A stretch of DNA of 64,000 nucleotides. Source: Gnomoniopsis sp. IMI 355080. Taxonomy: Eukaryota; Ascomycota; Sordariomycetes; Diaporthales; Gnomoniaceae. A program made the translations under genes and the position numbers. Shown here in pieces: positions 1-11,754 of this stretch. Under the pieces are notes generated by a model. That model saw only the letters and a program-made list of their open reading frames with translations, searched no databases and was not told the DNA's origin. The stretch lies in the NCBI GenBank assembly GCA_027946555.1, contig JAPEVC010000135.1:36038-100037 (forward strand). Reading direction: 5' to 3'. The first letter of the stretch is position 1; every line of letters starts with the position of its first letter.

Positions 1-501
1 TTACTTGCCTGTGTGCTGTACCTACCTCGGAGCCTGATAAAGTATGTGTAGACTAATAAGGCGACGTTTTAAGAATCATCAGCGTCCACCCACCAGGCTG
101 GAGAATGGGGTTCCCAAACTATTTGGCCAAATGATTGTGTCTTTTGCAATGAGAGTTCTATGAAGTCTACGTACAAAATCGAAGTATTAATAATAATATA
201 CCCAAGTAGAATCTGGTCTTTCGTGCAATACTAGTGTCCAGTCTCGATTGCACTTCCAAACCGCGAAAGCATCTCCTCCCGGCTTTTAAAGAATTGGACT
301 CCATCACGATTCAACTCAGAACATAGTAAGCGTAAAATTAGGACCACTTTCCCCTCTTTGGTAAAGAAAGAGTGAACTTCTCCATGAGATACCGCCCCCC
401 CCCCGGGACATATCGCGGCAGAAGAATGATATGACTGTAGAAGGTCATGATGTTGGCAACACTTCTAGAACCATGTTCGAGAGGACTTCTCTGGTCACTC
501 C
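1..501. other. Intergenic edge, no gene recognised
   Basis: No frame here shows protein-like content. There is a run of ten C followed by GGG near 397-410. The stretch lies 3' of the gene on the minus strand that ends at 502, so part of it is probably that gene's 3' untranslated region. Confidence 0.4.
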
Positions 502-1317
502 TCAGTTGGTTGAATTGGTCCCAGAGATACTTGTGGTGTTGAGGAAGGGCGATGTGCCCGAGACCGTAGCATTGAGCGAGGTACCGTTGCCAAAGGAAGT
601 GCCGTTGGTACTGAGACTGCCTGAGCTGAAGTTGCTTGAAGCACCAGTCGCAGTTGCGATTGGCGTAGCTTCGAGAGTGGCGGTTGCTGTTTCGTCGCCA
701 TTCACGTCTGTCGTGGCCTCCGTGGTCGACGCTGGGACAAGCGCGTTCAAGGACCCAACCGCGGAGGTCGTCGAGTCGGTCGATGAATCGGTCTCATCGC
801 TGTCATCTGATCCAGTATCTTCGCTGCTATCTGATCCGGTATCGTCGCTGCCACTTGTTCCAGTAATAGTTGGTTCAGGCACTTCAGTCGTCCGTGTCTT
901 AGTGGTATGCACAGTTGTCACGTGTACGTGAGATGTGGACGTCGACGGCAGTGCGGTCACAGAAGCAGTGGCACTGACGCACCCCACGTCGTAGAAGGTC
1001 AAATCAATGCGACTGTTTGCCTTGAAATTGCCAGTCAGGGGCTCGTCGAAGAGCATGCAGACGCTGTCATCGTATCCAAAACTCTTGCAACGTGTCTGGA
1101 CAGCGCAGCGGGCAGAACAACCTGAGTAGGAAGCCAACGTTTTGCTGGCGCTATAAAAGTAATTGTTGTCTGTGTCTGCGCGGCCCTTGACCCCACACAT
1201 ATTGCTGTCACGCTCAGTCACCAGCCAGCCTGGTAGAAGGCCAGCTGAGGCGATGGCGGGGCTCAATGACAAAAAAAGGAAGGAGGTACTGAAGAACATC
1301 GTGGCGGCTCTAATCAT
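502..1317 (-). CDS. Secreted Ser/Thr-rich protein with PAN/Apple-like cysteine domain
   Basis: Single-exon gene of 271 aa. An N-terminal hydrophobic stretch (about residues 7-25, ending ...AIASA) reads as a signal peptide. Translation could start at Met1 or Met7. Residues about 30-115 hold seven cysteines in a PAN/Apple-like arrangement (CGVKGRA, SGCSARCAVQTRCKSFGYDD, VCMLFDEPL, VGC), a fold known in fungal surface proteins for carbohydrate or protein binding. From about residue 118 the protein is a low-complexity Thr/Ser/Asp-rich tail with several N-x-S/T sites, typical of a heavily glycosylated wall-facing stalk. No C-terminal hydrophobic GPI signal is seen, so it is probably secreted or wall-associated. 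The 166-aa open frame on the opposite strand is an artefact of the repetitive codons. The domain name is inferred from cysteine pattern only. Confidence 0.75.
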   Translation of the reverse strand: MIRAATMFFSTSFLFLSLSPAIASAGLLPGWLVTERDSNMCGVKGRADTDNNYFYSASKTLASYSGCSARCAVQTRCKSFGYDDSVCMLFDEPLTGNFKANSRIDLTFYDVGCVSATASVTALPSTSTSHVHVTTVHTTKTRTTEVPEPTITGTSGSDDTGSDSSEDTGSDDSDETDSSTDSTTSAVGSLNALVPASTTEATTDVNGDETATATLEATPIATATGASSNFSSGSLSTNGTSFGNGTSLNATVSGTSPFLNTTSISGTNSTN

Positions 1318-3948
1318 AAATCTATTATGACAGAGCGGTATAGATATTAAAGAGAGTAATTGAGCCTTTGTGAGGTCAGATCAAAAGGATGAAAAAAGGA
1401 ATGTGTGCTGGACTATCAAAGGGGATGTTTGTCTGTCCACCCGTGGAAAAGCTGTCTCTTATATTCTCACATGCCGCCACCGTTTGTAAGATCATATACG
1501 AGCTATGATACCTTCAACATCACGAACACGAACGTTGTTACCTGCCGATAATCATGAAAACTACGTATAGAAGCTCTGGCTCTTGAACATGAGACGGTCG
1601 GTCGAGTTGGTGCGTCCAAATCCTGCAAGGCGACGGAAGCTAGAATTTTTGGCGTGCGGCCGGCGCATGTGTGAACAGACCCTAAAGCAGGGGCGACGAC
1701 GACCTTAGGTATGTGGATCCGGGTACTTCTATAGTAGCAAGCAAAGATGTAGACATCCAAGCCAAGTGCTATGGGATCTGCCAGCGCTACTGCGCAGTTC
1801 TCAATGGTCAAACGCTCTGCCTGCGCTCAACCTGAGCAGCGCATGTAGGGGGAAAGGGGTACACTCTCGAGAGATGCTCTACGCCACGCATCTTTCCCAC
1901 GACAATTGGAATAGATGTCTGCTCTTAGACGTGCATCCAAATAATTTGTCAATATCTTCAAACCCCTGGAGGCCTACAAAATAGCCAGCCCTCAATAATC
2001 CTGCTTGATCAGCTAGTCGGGACGCAGTGGCGGGTCGACATCGCTTGACCTCGGTCCTCCGAGATTGCCACCAAGCGTGACAATTGGAATCGTGTGAATC
2101 AACGGAGTAACTCGCAAGTGAAGCTTTGAACCTTCGATCCACTTCCTGTCAGGCGGTTCCAGCTGAGGATGATAAGCCTTTTGCGGCTTAGAAAAGATGA
2201 ACAGCGGCGCGCGAAGAGAGCACCCGGCCTCACATGTACCTTAGGTAGCCTATCAAGCATGCGTGTCGCTACTAAATTCTCCAGTCGAATATCGCGGTGC
2301 TTCATTGACGGCAACACTATCTTTTGCAACTCTCGAAATATCTTGGCATATCAGTCAGCGGCTGAGCTGGGCCCCGAGAGCTGAGGTCAGCGATGGCAAG
2401 AGAGGAGGTATGTATGTAACCGCGCTGCCAATATGGATAATGAAATATGGAGCGCGTATTCTAGATCCGGGCGTCCGTTCCCAAGGCGAGGACCGACAGT
2501 TCCAAGGCCATCTTCGTCACTCATCGAATCCTCAGCGGCGAGCGCGGCTTGATCGATTGCTTTCGCTTGAGGAAATACCTATATACCTGGCCGAATCCCT
2601 TGCGGAGATATCAGTACCGTGACATCGAGGACGACTTCGCACCAGACATACTTGGTGCACTCACTGTGATTTTTGGTGTCCAGTCGGTGTTGTTGAGCCT
2701 CCATCCGCAGTGACCCTCGCTTAGGCTCTCCTATCTGTGGAAATGAATCTCCATTGTCCCGATGTCTCCCATGCTCCTTGGTGGAATTTATTTTTTCAAC
2801 GGTCTTCTTCAGATATTAAGGGTCCGAGACTGGACGTTCCGTTCCAAGCCAGTAGTCGAGGTCCTAGGCAATTCCATCGAGTCATGGCCGTTGCACGCTC
2901 CGCGCTTTGAACAGGGAGGCCTGGCTGGGGCTATGGGATATCAAGGGGTGGCAGGGGAGTGATCAGTTCCACTTGCCGCGTGATTGACACAGCCTAAATT
3001 TAGGCGAGCTTCGTTTCTCACTACAGAAGTTACCATAGTCGCCAGATACAATACACACACTCTTATGTAGGATAAAACCCACTGCTTGGTGCAACAAACA
3101 GCAGAGTCAGTCCCTTATTTAGGTGAACGGTATTCCTCCAGAGGTAATTCTGAATGAAGTTTGCTAAAGAATCACAGTCTTCACTATCTAATCCTAAAAA
3201 ATCATCCGAAGTCTGGATCGGGTTAATCGTTGGGGCGCAGGCAGCGGCAGTGTTCACGCATGAATTGCGAGGGCCCACATTCCGTCAAAGTTCACTCTAT
3301 TTGGGGAGACAACCTAGACTTTATCGTGAAATTCACCATAGTCGTAGGTGCTGAAGGGAGAGAACTGCGGATAATCGGGCTTTTAAAGACTACGGTCGCC
3401 TTGCAAAACTTCATGCATGATGACTCGTGAGGGCGCGCGAACTCGTCTGGTAGTCGATCGCCAAGCTATGTGCTTCGGAGCGTTCAACCTGTCTGGGGCT
3501 GCTCGCCAACGGTTTGTAGGCTGTGAACCTGTCAAAGAAAAGTTCCAATCCCTTCTCCTGTTTTTGATGTTCTTTATCGAGAACACACGCCGATCTCAGG
3601 GACGAGATCGTCATCGCTTGAGCTACCCCCATGTTCCACAAGGCTCAGTTCGTCAGTCAAATTCTGGATTTCGTTTCAACCTTCTACCGTACTTGCAGTA
3701 TTTGATTTAGACATCTTACTACTTTGGTTCAGCATGCCCAATCCGTTTCTTTCACACATTTCCGGTGATGACGTGATCTTTTGAACGACGCGAATTCCTT
3801 GCTTCTTTCTCTAGGATACAGAAACAGAGGATCCTGATCTGCTTCGTCCAGTGCTGCATATCGTTGAGCGCCATATTCCTGTTACATTCTCTACGACCCT
3901 CTCAATGTTACATACGTGCTCGACTCCAAAGGAACAAAGGGCGGCACA
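1318..3948. other. Gene-poor 2.6-kb intergenic region
   Basis: Only short open frames without recognisable domains or signal peptides. It contains the promoter of the minus-strand gene ending at 1317 and the promoter of the plus-strand gene starting at 3949. A frame at 2263-2622 has a faint resemblance to fungal HET-type proteins but is not supportable. Confidence 0.4.
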
Positions 3949-5223
3949 ATGAGACTGCCAGTGCTCCCGCCGTCGATTCTGCTCCTCATCCTCTCTTCCA
4001 CAACGAGCATACGATGTATGATTACCCTCGACTTTTCCGCCTATCCGACCTCGACTCAGTCATGCCTTGAAGATGCAGCGGGCATTTCTGGGTGTTCTGG
4101 GGACACAGTCGCCGAGATGAACCAGTGCTTGTGTGGGAATACAGGGGACTTCGTCATCAATACCGCCACATGCATCGGATCTCAAGGAAACCAAATTCTG
4201 GAGAAAGTATGGGATCTATTACAGGAGTCTTGCTCCAATACCAAAACACCGTTGGCAATATCAGAAGAGAGATTCTTGACCAGCGGAACCGTAACAAAGG
4301 TGTCTAGCACGATAACCACCACCAGTGCTGGTATTTTGACGACATTCACAACCACCAGCACAAGCACGCGTGCCAGTGTTGCAAGCACTGCAACCTCAAC
4401 CTCAACATCGAGCTCCAACAACGATGACATCGTGGCGAGTGCCAAAATAGGGGCAATCGCGGCATGTGTAGCAGGCACTTTGTTCATTATCTGTGTGGTG
4501 TGTCTCATCATTCTGCTCAAGAAGAGGAAAAGGGACAAGGAGTTGTTGCGGCAAGCGCAAGAAGCAGCCAGGTACGGCGATCGAGATCGAGGCCCGGACA
4601 AGCCGCTGTTGAACCCTGGAGACGTCACACCCAGGGGCTTCGGAGGAACAGGGTACGATCGGACATTAGGAGCAAATGTGGCACCTCCAACGCCTTCATA
4701 CGCTGGCCCCATATCACCACAAGTCTGGAGGTCCTGGCCGCAACTATCCGAGCAAGGCACTACAACAACACCGAGCGAACTCGACAGCGATATTCGCTCC
4801 CAAAATGAAGACCTCACACAAGGCCAACACACATATTGGCCTTCACCACTATTATCACAAGGAGGTGGGACCATGGGCACATGGTGTCCATCCCCCCTGT
4901 CGGCAGTACCCTCATCAAATGTACTAGGGATGTACAATGGAGGAAGCAGTACAATAGGCGCACTATCGACAATCTCGTCACCATTATCTCGGCAAGTAAC
5001 TGGAACGATGTCAACATCGCGGTCAAGCTGGGCACACAACAGACCTCAAGATGAGCTCTATGAATTGCCAGGGAGCGAAGTCAGGAGTCCGGTGGAGGCG
5101 GACTCAATACCTGTGTTAAGAACATCACAGAGATTGTCGATGGCCATCAGTCAAGCACCCCCCGAGTATAGTGCAGGTGGATGGAACGACCCTATTACAG
5201 ACAAGCCGCCAGCCTGGATTTGA
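3949..5223 (+). CDS. Single-pass cell-surface protein, Cys-rich ectodomain
   Basis: The first ATG of the frame (3949) gives 424 aa beginning with a clear signal peptide (MRLPVLPPSILLLILSSTTS). The ectodomain, about residues 24-95, has six cysteines (CLEDAAGISGC, NQCLCG, ATC, ESC) in an order reminiscent of small CFEM-like fungal domains, but not a confident match. A Ser/Thr-rich stalk follows (about 110-160), then one transmembrane helix (about 167-190, IGAIAACVAGTLFIICVVCL) bounded by a KKRKRDK stop-transfer cluster. A 230-residue Pro/Ser/Thr/Gly-rich cytoplasmic tail completes it. The layout (signal, Cys domain, S/T stalk, helix, disordered tail) is that of fungal wall-sensor-like or receptor-like proteins; a sensor role is inference. 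It is convergent with the nickel transporter gene. Confidence 0.75.
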   Translation: MRLPVLPPSILLLILSSTTSIRCMITLDFSAYPTSTQSCLEDAAGISGCSGDTVAEMNQCLCGNTGDFVINTATCIGSQGNQILEKVWDLLQESCSNTKTPLAISEERFLTSGTVTKVSSTITTTSAGILTTFTTTSTSTRASVASTATSTSTSSSNNDDIVASAKIGAIAACVAGTLFIICVVCLIILLKKRKRDKELLRQAQEAARYGDRDRGPDKPLLNPGDVTPRGFGGTGYDRTLGANVAPPTPSYAGPISPQVWRSWPQLSEQGTTTTPSELDSDIRSQNEDLTQGQHTYWPSPLLSQGGGTMGTWCPSPLSAVPSSNVLGMYNGGSSTIGALSTISSPLSRQVTGTMSTSRSSWAHNRPQDELYELPGSEVRSPVEADSIPVLRTSQRLSMAISQAPPEYSAGGWNDPITDKPPAWI

Positions 5224-5500
5224 AAGAGGCTGCTGAGCGGCGCAAAGATAAACGGCTCAGAAGCCATGGAGATACTAATGAATGACGAGGATACCCATGA
5301 TACACACTATATATGTAGACGTAATTCCAGACCATTTACTGCTATCAACACTGCCCATGCTCAACGAAGCGCTCCATCTTTGTCTTTCACGCAGAAGATT
5401 GCAGAGGAAGTCCGGCGTTGTGTGAAATTTAAAAATCTGGGCATGATCAATGGTGCTCTTCTTCAAGAATATAGAAGTACAGCCCCCACTGTGTCTAGCT

Positions 5501-6796
5501 TTAACCCATCAAATGCTGGTCTCCGCTCCCCGTCTCTGCTTGCTCACCCAAGGACGTATGTGGAGCAATAGTAGGAGCCTTGCGATCCATCCTTCTCCTC
5601 CAAGGCTTATAGACTAGCACAGAGCCCACACCAACGACAAGAAATAGACCGCATATACTCCCGCCGATGATTTCGAAATTGTCTCCGATGGCCTCAACTC
5701 CATCCCAGAAGCTACCACTCGGCTCAGCCACATTCAGTGCCAACGTCAGCAGTTGTATGATGCCTCTGGCGAGTTGTTAGAATTATTTACGAATAAAGAC
5801 GGATGCCTTGTAAGAAGACAGAACCACTCACATGAAAGCGGAAACCACAATTGTAATGCCAGTCAAGACAATTGAATAGTACAAAATAGCGATGTGGTCT
5901 CTCGCGAAGGCTTTGGAAGTATACAGAGTCATCATCAAGGCTCCGTCGGTCGTATCAAGTAGACACATGCCAGCTGATTGAACCAGGTTAGTTTTCAATA
6001 ACACAAGAAGAACCATACATGATTACGCACCTGTGAATAAGACTGGGAAGATCAATATCAGCCACAAACTGGTGCCACTTGCACCTTGAATACTCGCTAT
6101 TCCCAAGATGGCGATTTCCGAACTTGTGTCAAAACCCAACCCGAACATCACGCCCAGGGGATACATCTTCCATGGACGGTCCACAATGCGGAACAAATTT
6201 CGGAAAATATTGGCCAAGAAACCTGCACCCTCGAGATTTAATTGTCCTACAGCCGCATCTTCCTGCGCGCCATCGTCTTCGCCGTCTCTGCCACGCTCTC
6301 GCTGCTCCTTTAGAAGCTCCCGCAGCCTCTTGACCAGCCGGTTGAGCACCCATGAATTCCCAGCACACAAAATCAACAAAAACGCCGCGCTTACGCTCGT
6401 GCCGATGATATTGCCCACTCTCTGGAAGCCGTCGAATCTCTCTCTCAGCGCGCCACTTGTCGCAGCGACGACAATGCAGGTGATAACGACGATGGTGGAA
6501 TGTCCCAAACTGAACCAAGTCCCAACACTTACAGGACGTTGTCCAGAAGCGATGAGCCGCCGTGTCATCAGGTCGATGGCACTGATGTGGTCCGCATCGA
6601 GGGCATGGCGGAGACCGAGCGTGTAGGAGAGGACAGCTGAGGAAATGAGTGCTGGGAAGAGACGAAGAACGATACCAACGGCGACCCAAACGATCAGGTT
6701 GATGGCGATCAATAAGACAATTTGCCGTACGACGGCCGGAGGTAGGCCCCGGAGGACCTTCGGGACCGGAAGGCCGGGGATGGCGAAGCGGGGCAT
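5501..6796 (-). CDS. High-affinity nickel/cobalt permease (NiCoT family)
   Basis: Three exons: 6031-6796, 5832-5973 and 5501-5765, with GT..AG introns whose phases agree, giving 390 aa. The family imports Ni2+ and/or Co2+ across the plasma membrane, in fungi mainly to supply urease. All NiCoT signatures are visible: HALDADHI in helix II (about residues 64-71), LGFDTSSEIAIL, and, across the first splice junction, FTAGMCLLDTTDGALM. About eight hydrophobic segments are present, with a charged loop (RGRDGEDDGAQEDA) in the middle. The start is the first ATG (6796); a longer reading would need a non-ATG codon. The tail contains hydrophobic GGSICGLFLVVGVGSVLVY and a basic stretch. Metal preference cannot be read from sequence. 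Confidence 0.93.
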
Positions 6797-7717
6797 GGTT
6801 CTTCGGAGGGACAAACAGGGACTGCCCGGCGGCGGGCTATGGAAAGGAATTCAGACAGCACCACCTCGGATGACAACCCAAAGCTGTACCTGAATATAGT
6901 TCATGAAGATGGCATCCTTATTATCAAATCACAGGTATGGCATGTCCGAGTTGCAAAATTTGAGAAGAATTTGCTCTTCTTCCGGGATTGACTCGATGTG
7001 GATTTTTTTTCTTTTTGGATAAACTCAAAATGAGGGGGTGGTCAGCACTGGTCGCCCACTCGCGGGAGCTACGATAAGCCTGCAGATTTTGCTTTACGTG
7101 ACCAGCCTTACTAAGATATGTGGCTTGCGCTACGCCCGCTCAAATTCCATGTCACTATCATCGTGTTCTGGCAGACCGAATTAACCAGCAAACCATCCCA
7201 AGGCAAGGACACACTGCCTGGCATCGACTTGTTCAATGTGATCGAATTCAGTCCATTTGTTCTCAGGATATGACCTAGTCATTATTTCAACGCAAGAAAC
7301 GCTGCTAGAAACTGCACAGGCGAAAGTTTGGTCAACGTGGGAGCCAGCGATTACCTTCGGCGTTTAATTAGCCGCATCTCATACTGCGCAGCAGAGTGGG
7401 AATCGTGCAACGTCAGTTCAAGACCAGGATGCCGCGCGTATATTTGTGCAACCCTGGCGCGTATCACTTGTATTTGTCGATCAGTCGATCGTCCGAAAGT
7501 TTGCAAAACTCCCGGTCCTAGACTCGCTCCTACTTAGGTATGTAGTAGACTACTTGTGTGAACAAAGCGTTTTTTTTCCCCCACTAACTCCTCCTGCAGC
7601 ATGCTTGACTTTGGGTAACAAGCTATCTAGGTGATCACGCCTGCACCACTAGCATAAGCCATAGGCTATGTGCTGTTGGCAGCTGGCGTCGATGCACTTT
7701 GCTACAATGACAAACCC
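6797..7717. other. Intergenic, promoter side of nickel permease
   Basis: No convincing coding region. It holds the upstream region of the nickel permease and the 3' side of the Myb-like gene. A pyrimidine-rich stretch lies near 7570-7583. Confidence 0.4.
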
Positions 7718-8328
7718 TCACACACTGTGGCACACTGAGCATGCGTCGTGCTCCTCCCGCAGCTGGGTGTGCATCTTCTTCCACTTCTCTACCTTCACAG
7801 CCCTGTAGAAGTGCTCCTGGCAGCCCTTGACTTGTTTGCCCTCGATCTGTGCCTACAGGAAATGTTATCATGATTGTGTTTTTTTTTTTTGGGGGGGGGG
7901 GTGTTCTTTGGAGTGCTTATGGAGTACATGATTGGAGTGGCACTTACTGCGATGTCCTTGAAGGGCACGCGCTGAGCATGAAGCCGCACCAACGCTCCGG
8001 TCTTCTCCTCGGTCCACGATCCACCATCACTTTGACCAGAGTTAGGGATCTCTGGCGTAGGCGACTTTGGCTTGGCCTTTTGTTTGACAGGAACATGGTT
8101 GAATCTGTCGAGAGACTTGGCGAACCGCGCAGCTGCCCGGTCCGTGAGCTCCTCCTCGACGCGTTTGGCGAGAGCTTCTTTGAGGCTTGGATGCATGACC
8201 ATACCTCTGACCAAGAGGTTCGCACGGTGGCCGTCAAAACCATACGGTCCGAAAGCGTCAGGCATCAGGTTACGAAGAGTCTCGTCGTCTCTATGATCGA
8301 TGGCTGTGTCGTCTGCGATTTGTGTCAT
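7718..8328 (-). CDS. Myb/SANT-like domain protein
   Basis: Two exons, 7948-8328 and 7718-7852, joined in phase 0 across a 95-nt intron (donor GTAAGT), give 171 aa. The splice rebuilds a Myb/SANT-like repeat: SWTEEKTGALVRLHAQRVPF then KDIAAQIEGKQVKGCQEHFY, with the expected spaced aromatic/hydrophobic positions. The N-terminal half contains a region rich in charged residues and a conserved-looking GPYGFDGHRANLLVRGMVMHP. The C-terminus (REEHDACSVCHSV) carries a C-x2-C pair. A DNA- or chromatin-binding role is inferred from the repeat. The intron carries a T12-G11 run (plus strand 7879-7901), so read depth and length may vary there. Confidence 0.72.
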
Positions 8329-9484
8329 TCTGTTTCTCTCGCGATGGTCAGAAAAGGCAAAATGACATCTTTTGATTCAAAGGAAACTCACTGCGAACCC
8401 ATCTTTGCAATGATAGCTGGTACTGCAACTTGCTAGCTGGCCATAGCTTGTGGGATGGGAGAAGCGTGTGATTGTGGCCCCAGAGATGGTTGGTTTTGGT
8501 AGGGTTGACTGAAAGATCTGGCAATTTGCACTGCAGTGATGTGTCGCATTGCCAGTTTGAATACTTTCTGTGGTAAAGTAGGTCAGGCAAAAGAAAAAGA
8601 GGGGCCCTGAAAGCAATGGCGAACAGCTTGGTGGAAATGTTCGACGAGTAGTTAGTTCAAAGGGTCCTTGGAACGCTGTTGAATTTGCTGTCTCGGGTTA
8701 TTGAGTCTCAACCTTCTGTGATGCGAAAAGAGAATATCATAATCTCGGATTTGTTCGAGGCGATTGATTTAAGTAAAGCAAGCTTATTTGAAAAGACTAT
8801 ATGGACTTGTCGGAATGTCTGGCAGGCTTCCAGATGCCTCTGGGCGCAAAACCAGTGAATTCGATTATACAATGCCATTGTATGCTCTCATATGAACAAT
8901 AGTAACGCCTGAAATTCCAAGCGTTGTTTCTCTTTTTCCTTTCACCATCTTTCCTGAGCAGACAACAGGAGATTCATCAAGACATCAGATAGAGTCCAAG
9001 GCATCTCTCCTCCGAGGTTGCCTCTAATTTTCTTGGTATTACTATGCAGACAACCATAGTCTAGACATATCACGCTTGCTCTAGAAGGATACAAATCATA
9101 TCGTCTGAGCCATATATGAGAACCAGGTGACGACGCGTTTGTTGCCTTCACAGCCAACAGCCACGTTTGCCGTCAGACTTTCAGCAAAGACCCGCTCGAA
9201 TGTCCTCCAAACTTCTTGAATATGCAAAGCCCAGCATTCTCCAAAAGCATCTTGTATTAAAAGTGATTTTTCTGATTCCCCTTTGTGGTCTTTTGATTGT
9301 GAGTGGTAGGGTATATTAATTCCTAACAGGGTTGGTGCAGGTTGCAACTTAATTACACTATTCGCACCCGTGCTCCAATTCCACACCAAAGCAAAAAGTT
9401 CAAACTTGGAGCTCCCGCCAGTCTGCTTTTTTATCTTTTTTTCTGATTTCTGAGGGGACAGGCAGGCATACGATCGCAACAACT
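8329..9484. other. Divergent promoter region between Myb-like gene and PUS1
   Basis: The two flanking genes are transcribed away from each other, so this 1.15 kb holds both promoters. Open frames here are antisense to each other and have no domain content. A pyrimidine-rich tract lies just before the PUS1 start (about 9424-9450). Confidence 0.5.
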
Positions 9485-11754
9485 ATGTCTGGACCTGCAG
9501 AAGCTAACAGCAGTATATCTGCACCCTCTTCTGCTCCACCGGCCGATAATTCAGCGGCAATGTCTACTGAGGGGCCTAAACAAGATGCGCCGGCCGGCGG
9601 CGAAGTATCTGATCGCAAGGACAATCGCGACAACCACCGCGACCAGCGAAACAAAGGCAGAGGCGGTCGAGGGAATTCGTCAGGACGCGGCGGGCGGGGA
9701 GGACGGGGAGGACGTGGTGGACGTGGTGGACGTGGCGACTCGAGGTTAGTCTTTCGACGGGCCTTTTGGCAGTTCTACTTTTGTCAGGCGACCGACTGAC
9801 AATTTACAGAGGTGGTCGTCCAGACCGACGCCCGAACATTCGCCGCGACAATAGACCTGCCGAGGGTGACGATGACGAAGCTTCCCGGGAGAAGCGACGA
9901 TCCAAGATGAACATCCCGTTCTCTGCCGAAGAGATTGCCGCCGAAGACCGCCGTCCCAAGAAGAAAGTCGCCGTGCTTATCGGCTACGCTGGCACGGGCT
10001 ACAAGGGCATGCAGATCAACCACCACGAGAAGACCATCGAAGGCGATTTATTCGGCGCATTTGTCGCCGCTGGCGCCATCCAGAAGCGCAACGCTGACGA
10101 CCCCAAGAAGTCGAGTTTCGTGCGCTGCGCAAGGACGGACAAGGGCGTGCACGCTGCTGGCAATGTCATCTCTCTGAAGCTCACTATCGAGGACGCCGAT
10201 ATCGTCGAGAAGATAAACGAGAAGCTACCTGACCAGATTCGCGTGTGGGGAATCCAGCGGACGAACAACGCCTTCAACTGCTACCAGGCTTGCGACTCTA
10301 GGTGGTATGAGTACCTTCTGCCCAGCTATACGCTTCTGCCTCCTCATCCACAGTCTTTCCTCGGCAAGAAAGTTATCGAATCTGCGAAGGAGAAGGATGT
10401 ATATGAGGAGTGTATGAAAGCGTGGGACGACGTCAAGGACTTTTGGGACGAGGTTGAGAAAAATGACATCCAGCCTATACTAGACACCTTGGACGAGCAG
10501 ACGCGCGAGGAAGTTCTCAAGCTTATGCATTCTTCAGAGGATCCATCTGCTAGTGCACCGGACGAGGTTGCAGGCCCAGACAAGACAGAAGAGTCGACGT
10601 CCGAAGGCGAGTCTTTAAAACGCAAAGCAGAAACCGGTGAGGATGAGCCCGTTGTGAAGAAGGTACGGACCGAAGACGGCGAAGAAACGAAAGTTCAGGA
10701 CGAAGAGGACAATAAGGCTGGTGATGAAGACAAGGTCTCCGCCGAGAATGGCGAGGTCCCCGAGACCACCGGCACTCCAACCAAAGAAGCAAAGGAGGAC
10801 ACCGCAATCGACAACGCGGAAACCAGTGAGGCTATGGACATTGACGAGAAGCCTACAGAGCCAGCCGTCGCTGCCGAAGGATCGGCAGAGCATCAGGATG
10901 GCTCGCACGCCGAGAAACCCAAGTATCAGCCAACACCTGTCGAGACAGCCCTCAGACAGATCAAGTCTGCCTACGTCGCCGCCAAGCGCCGATATCGCGT
11001 AACTACGGCACGCGTCCAGCAGCTCCAAGCCGCTTTGGACATGTACGTCGGCACCAACAACTTCCACAACTACACCATCCAAAAAACCTACAAAGATCCC
11101 TCCGCCAAGCGCCACATCCGCTCCTTCGTCGTCAACCCGAAGCCAATTCAAATCGGTGACACCGAGTGGCTCTCTCTCAAGGTTCACGGACAGAGCTTCA
11201 TGATGCACCAGATCCGCAAGATGGTCGCCATGGCGGTGCTAAGCGTGCGATGTGCCATGCCACTACAACGCATCAGGCAAAGCTATGGGCCTACACGGAT
11301 CAGTATCCCCAAGGCGCCGGGCCTGGGTCTTCTGCTGGAGAGACCGGTGTTTGAGAGCTATAGCAAGAAGGCGACGGAGAGCTTGGGGTATGATGCGTTG
11401 AACTTTGACAAGCACGAGGAGAAGATCGAGGAGTTCAAGCACAGGATGATCTACAAGCGCATCTGGGATACAGAAGAGAAGGAGGCCTCGTAAGTTCCAC
11501 TCGAATTGTTTCTCCTCTTTGAAACTTCCGGCTAACATCAGCGTAGCTTCCACGTCTTCCTACACCAGCTCGACAGCTTCAACACGGATTATTTCCTCTG
11601 GCTGACAGCAGGTGGTTTCGATGCTGCTTACCAACCAAAAGAGAGATTTGATCCGAAACAGAAGCCCAAGCTCCTCGAAACCAAAGTGGAGGGACTCATG
11701 GGCGACGACGATGATGTGGAAGATGGTGCAGATGGTGCTGGCGATGAGGGCTAG
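9485..11754 (+). CDS. PUS1: tRNA pseudouridine synthase Pus1
   Basis: Three exons: 9485-9744, 9810-11489 and 11547-11754, giving 715 aa. Pus1/TruA-family enzymes isomerise uridine to pseudouridine at several positions of tRNAs and some other nuclear RNAs. The catalytic motif is CARTDKGVHA with Asp197. Other family motifs are VAVLIGYAGTGYKGMQ (about 145-160), IRVWGIQRTNNAFNCYQACDSRWYEY as the tRNA-binding stretch, and HNYT and HQIRKMVA near the C-terminus. The N-terminus has RGG repeats (about residues 57-90), interrupted by the first intron. An acidic low-complexity insert of about 150 residues splits the catalytic domain and holds a bipartite-like nuclear signal (KRKAETGEDEPVVKKVR). The last intron has a textbook GCTAAC branch site. 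The enzyme is probably nuclear. Confidence 0.95.

Noticed and set aside
431..931. 166-codon plus-strand frame with Val/Ser repeats
   Set aside because: It is the exact antisense of the Ser/Thr-rich tail of the secreted protein at 502-1317; repetitive codons keep the opposite strand open.
2263..2622. 119-codon frame with faint HET-protein flavour (ISQRLSWAPRAE)
   Set aside because: Too short, no flanking HET motifs in any frame, non-ATG opening; similarity is at chance level by eye.
4182..5039. 285-codon minus-strand frame
   Set aside because: Antisense shadow of the cell-surface protein gene; no signal peptide or domain.
9096..9482. 128-codon minus-strand frame upstream of PUS1
   Set aside because: Lies wholly in the divergent promoter, with no domain and no splice partners.
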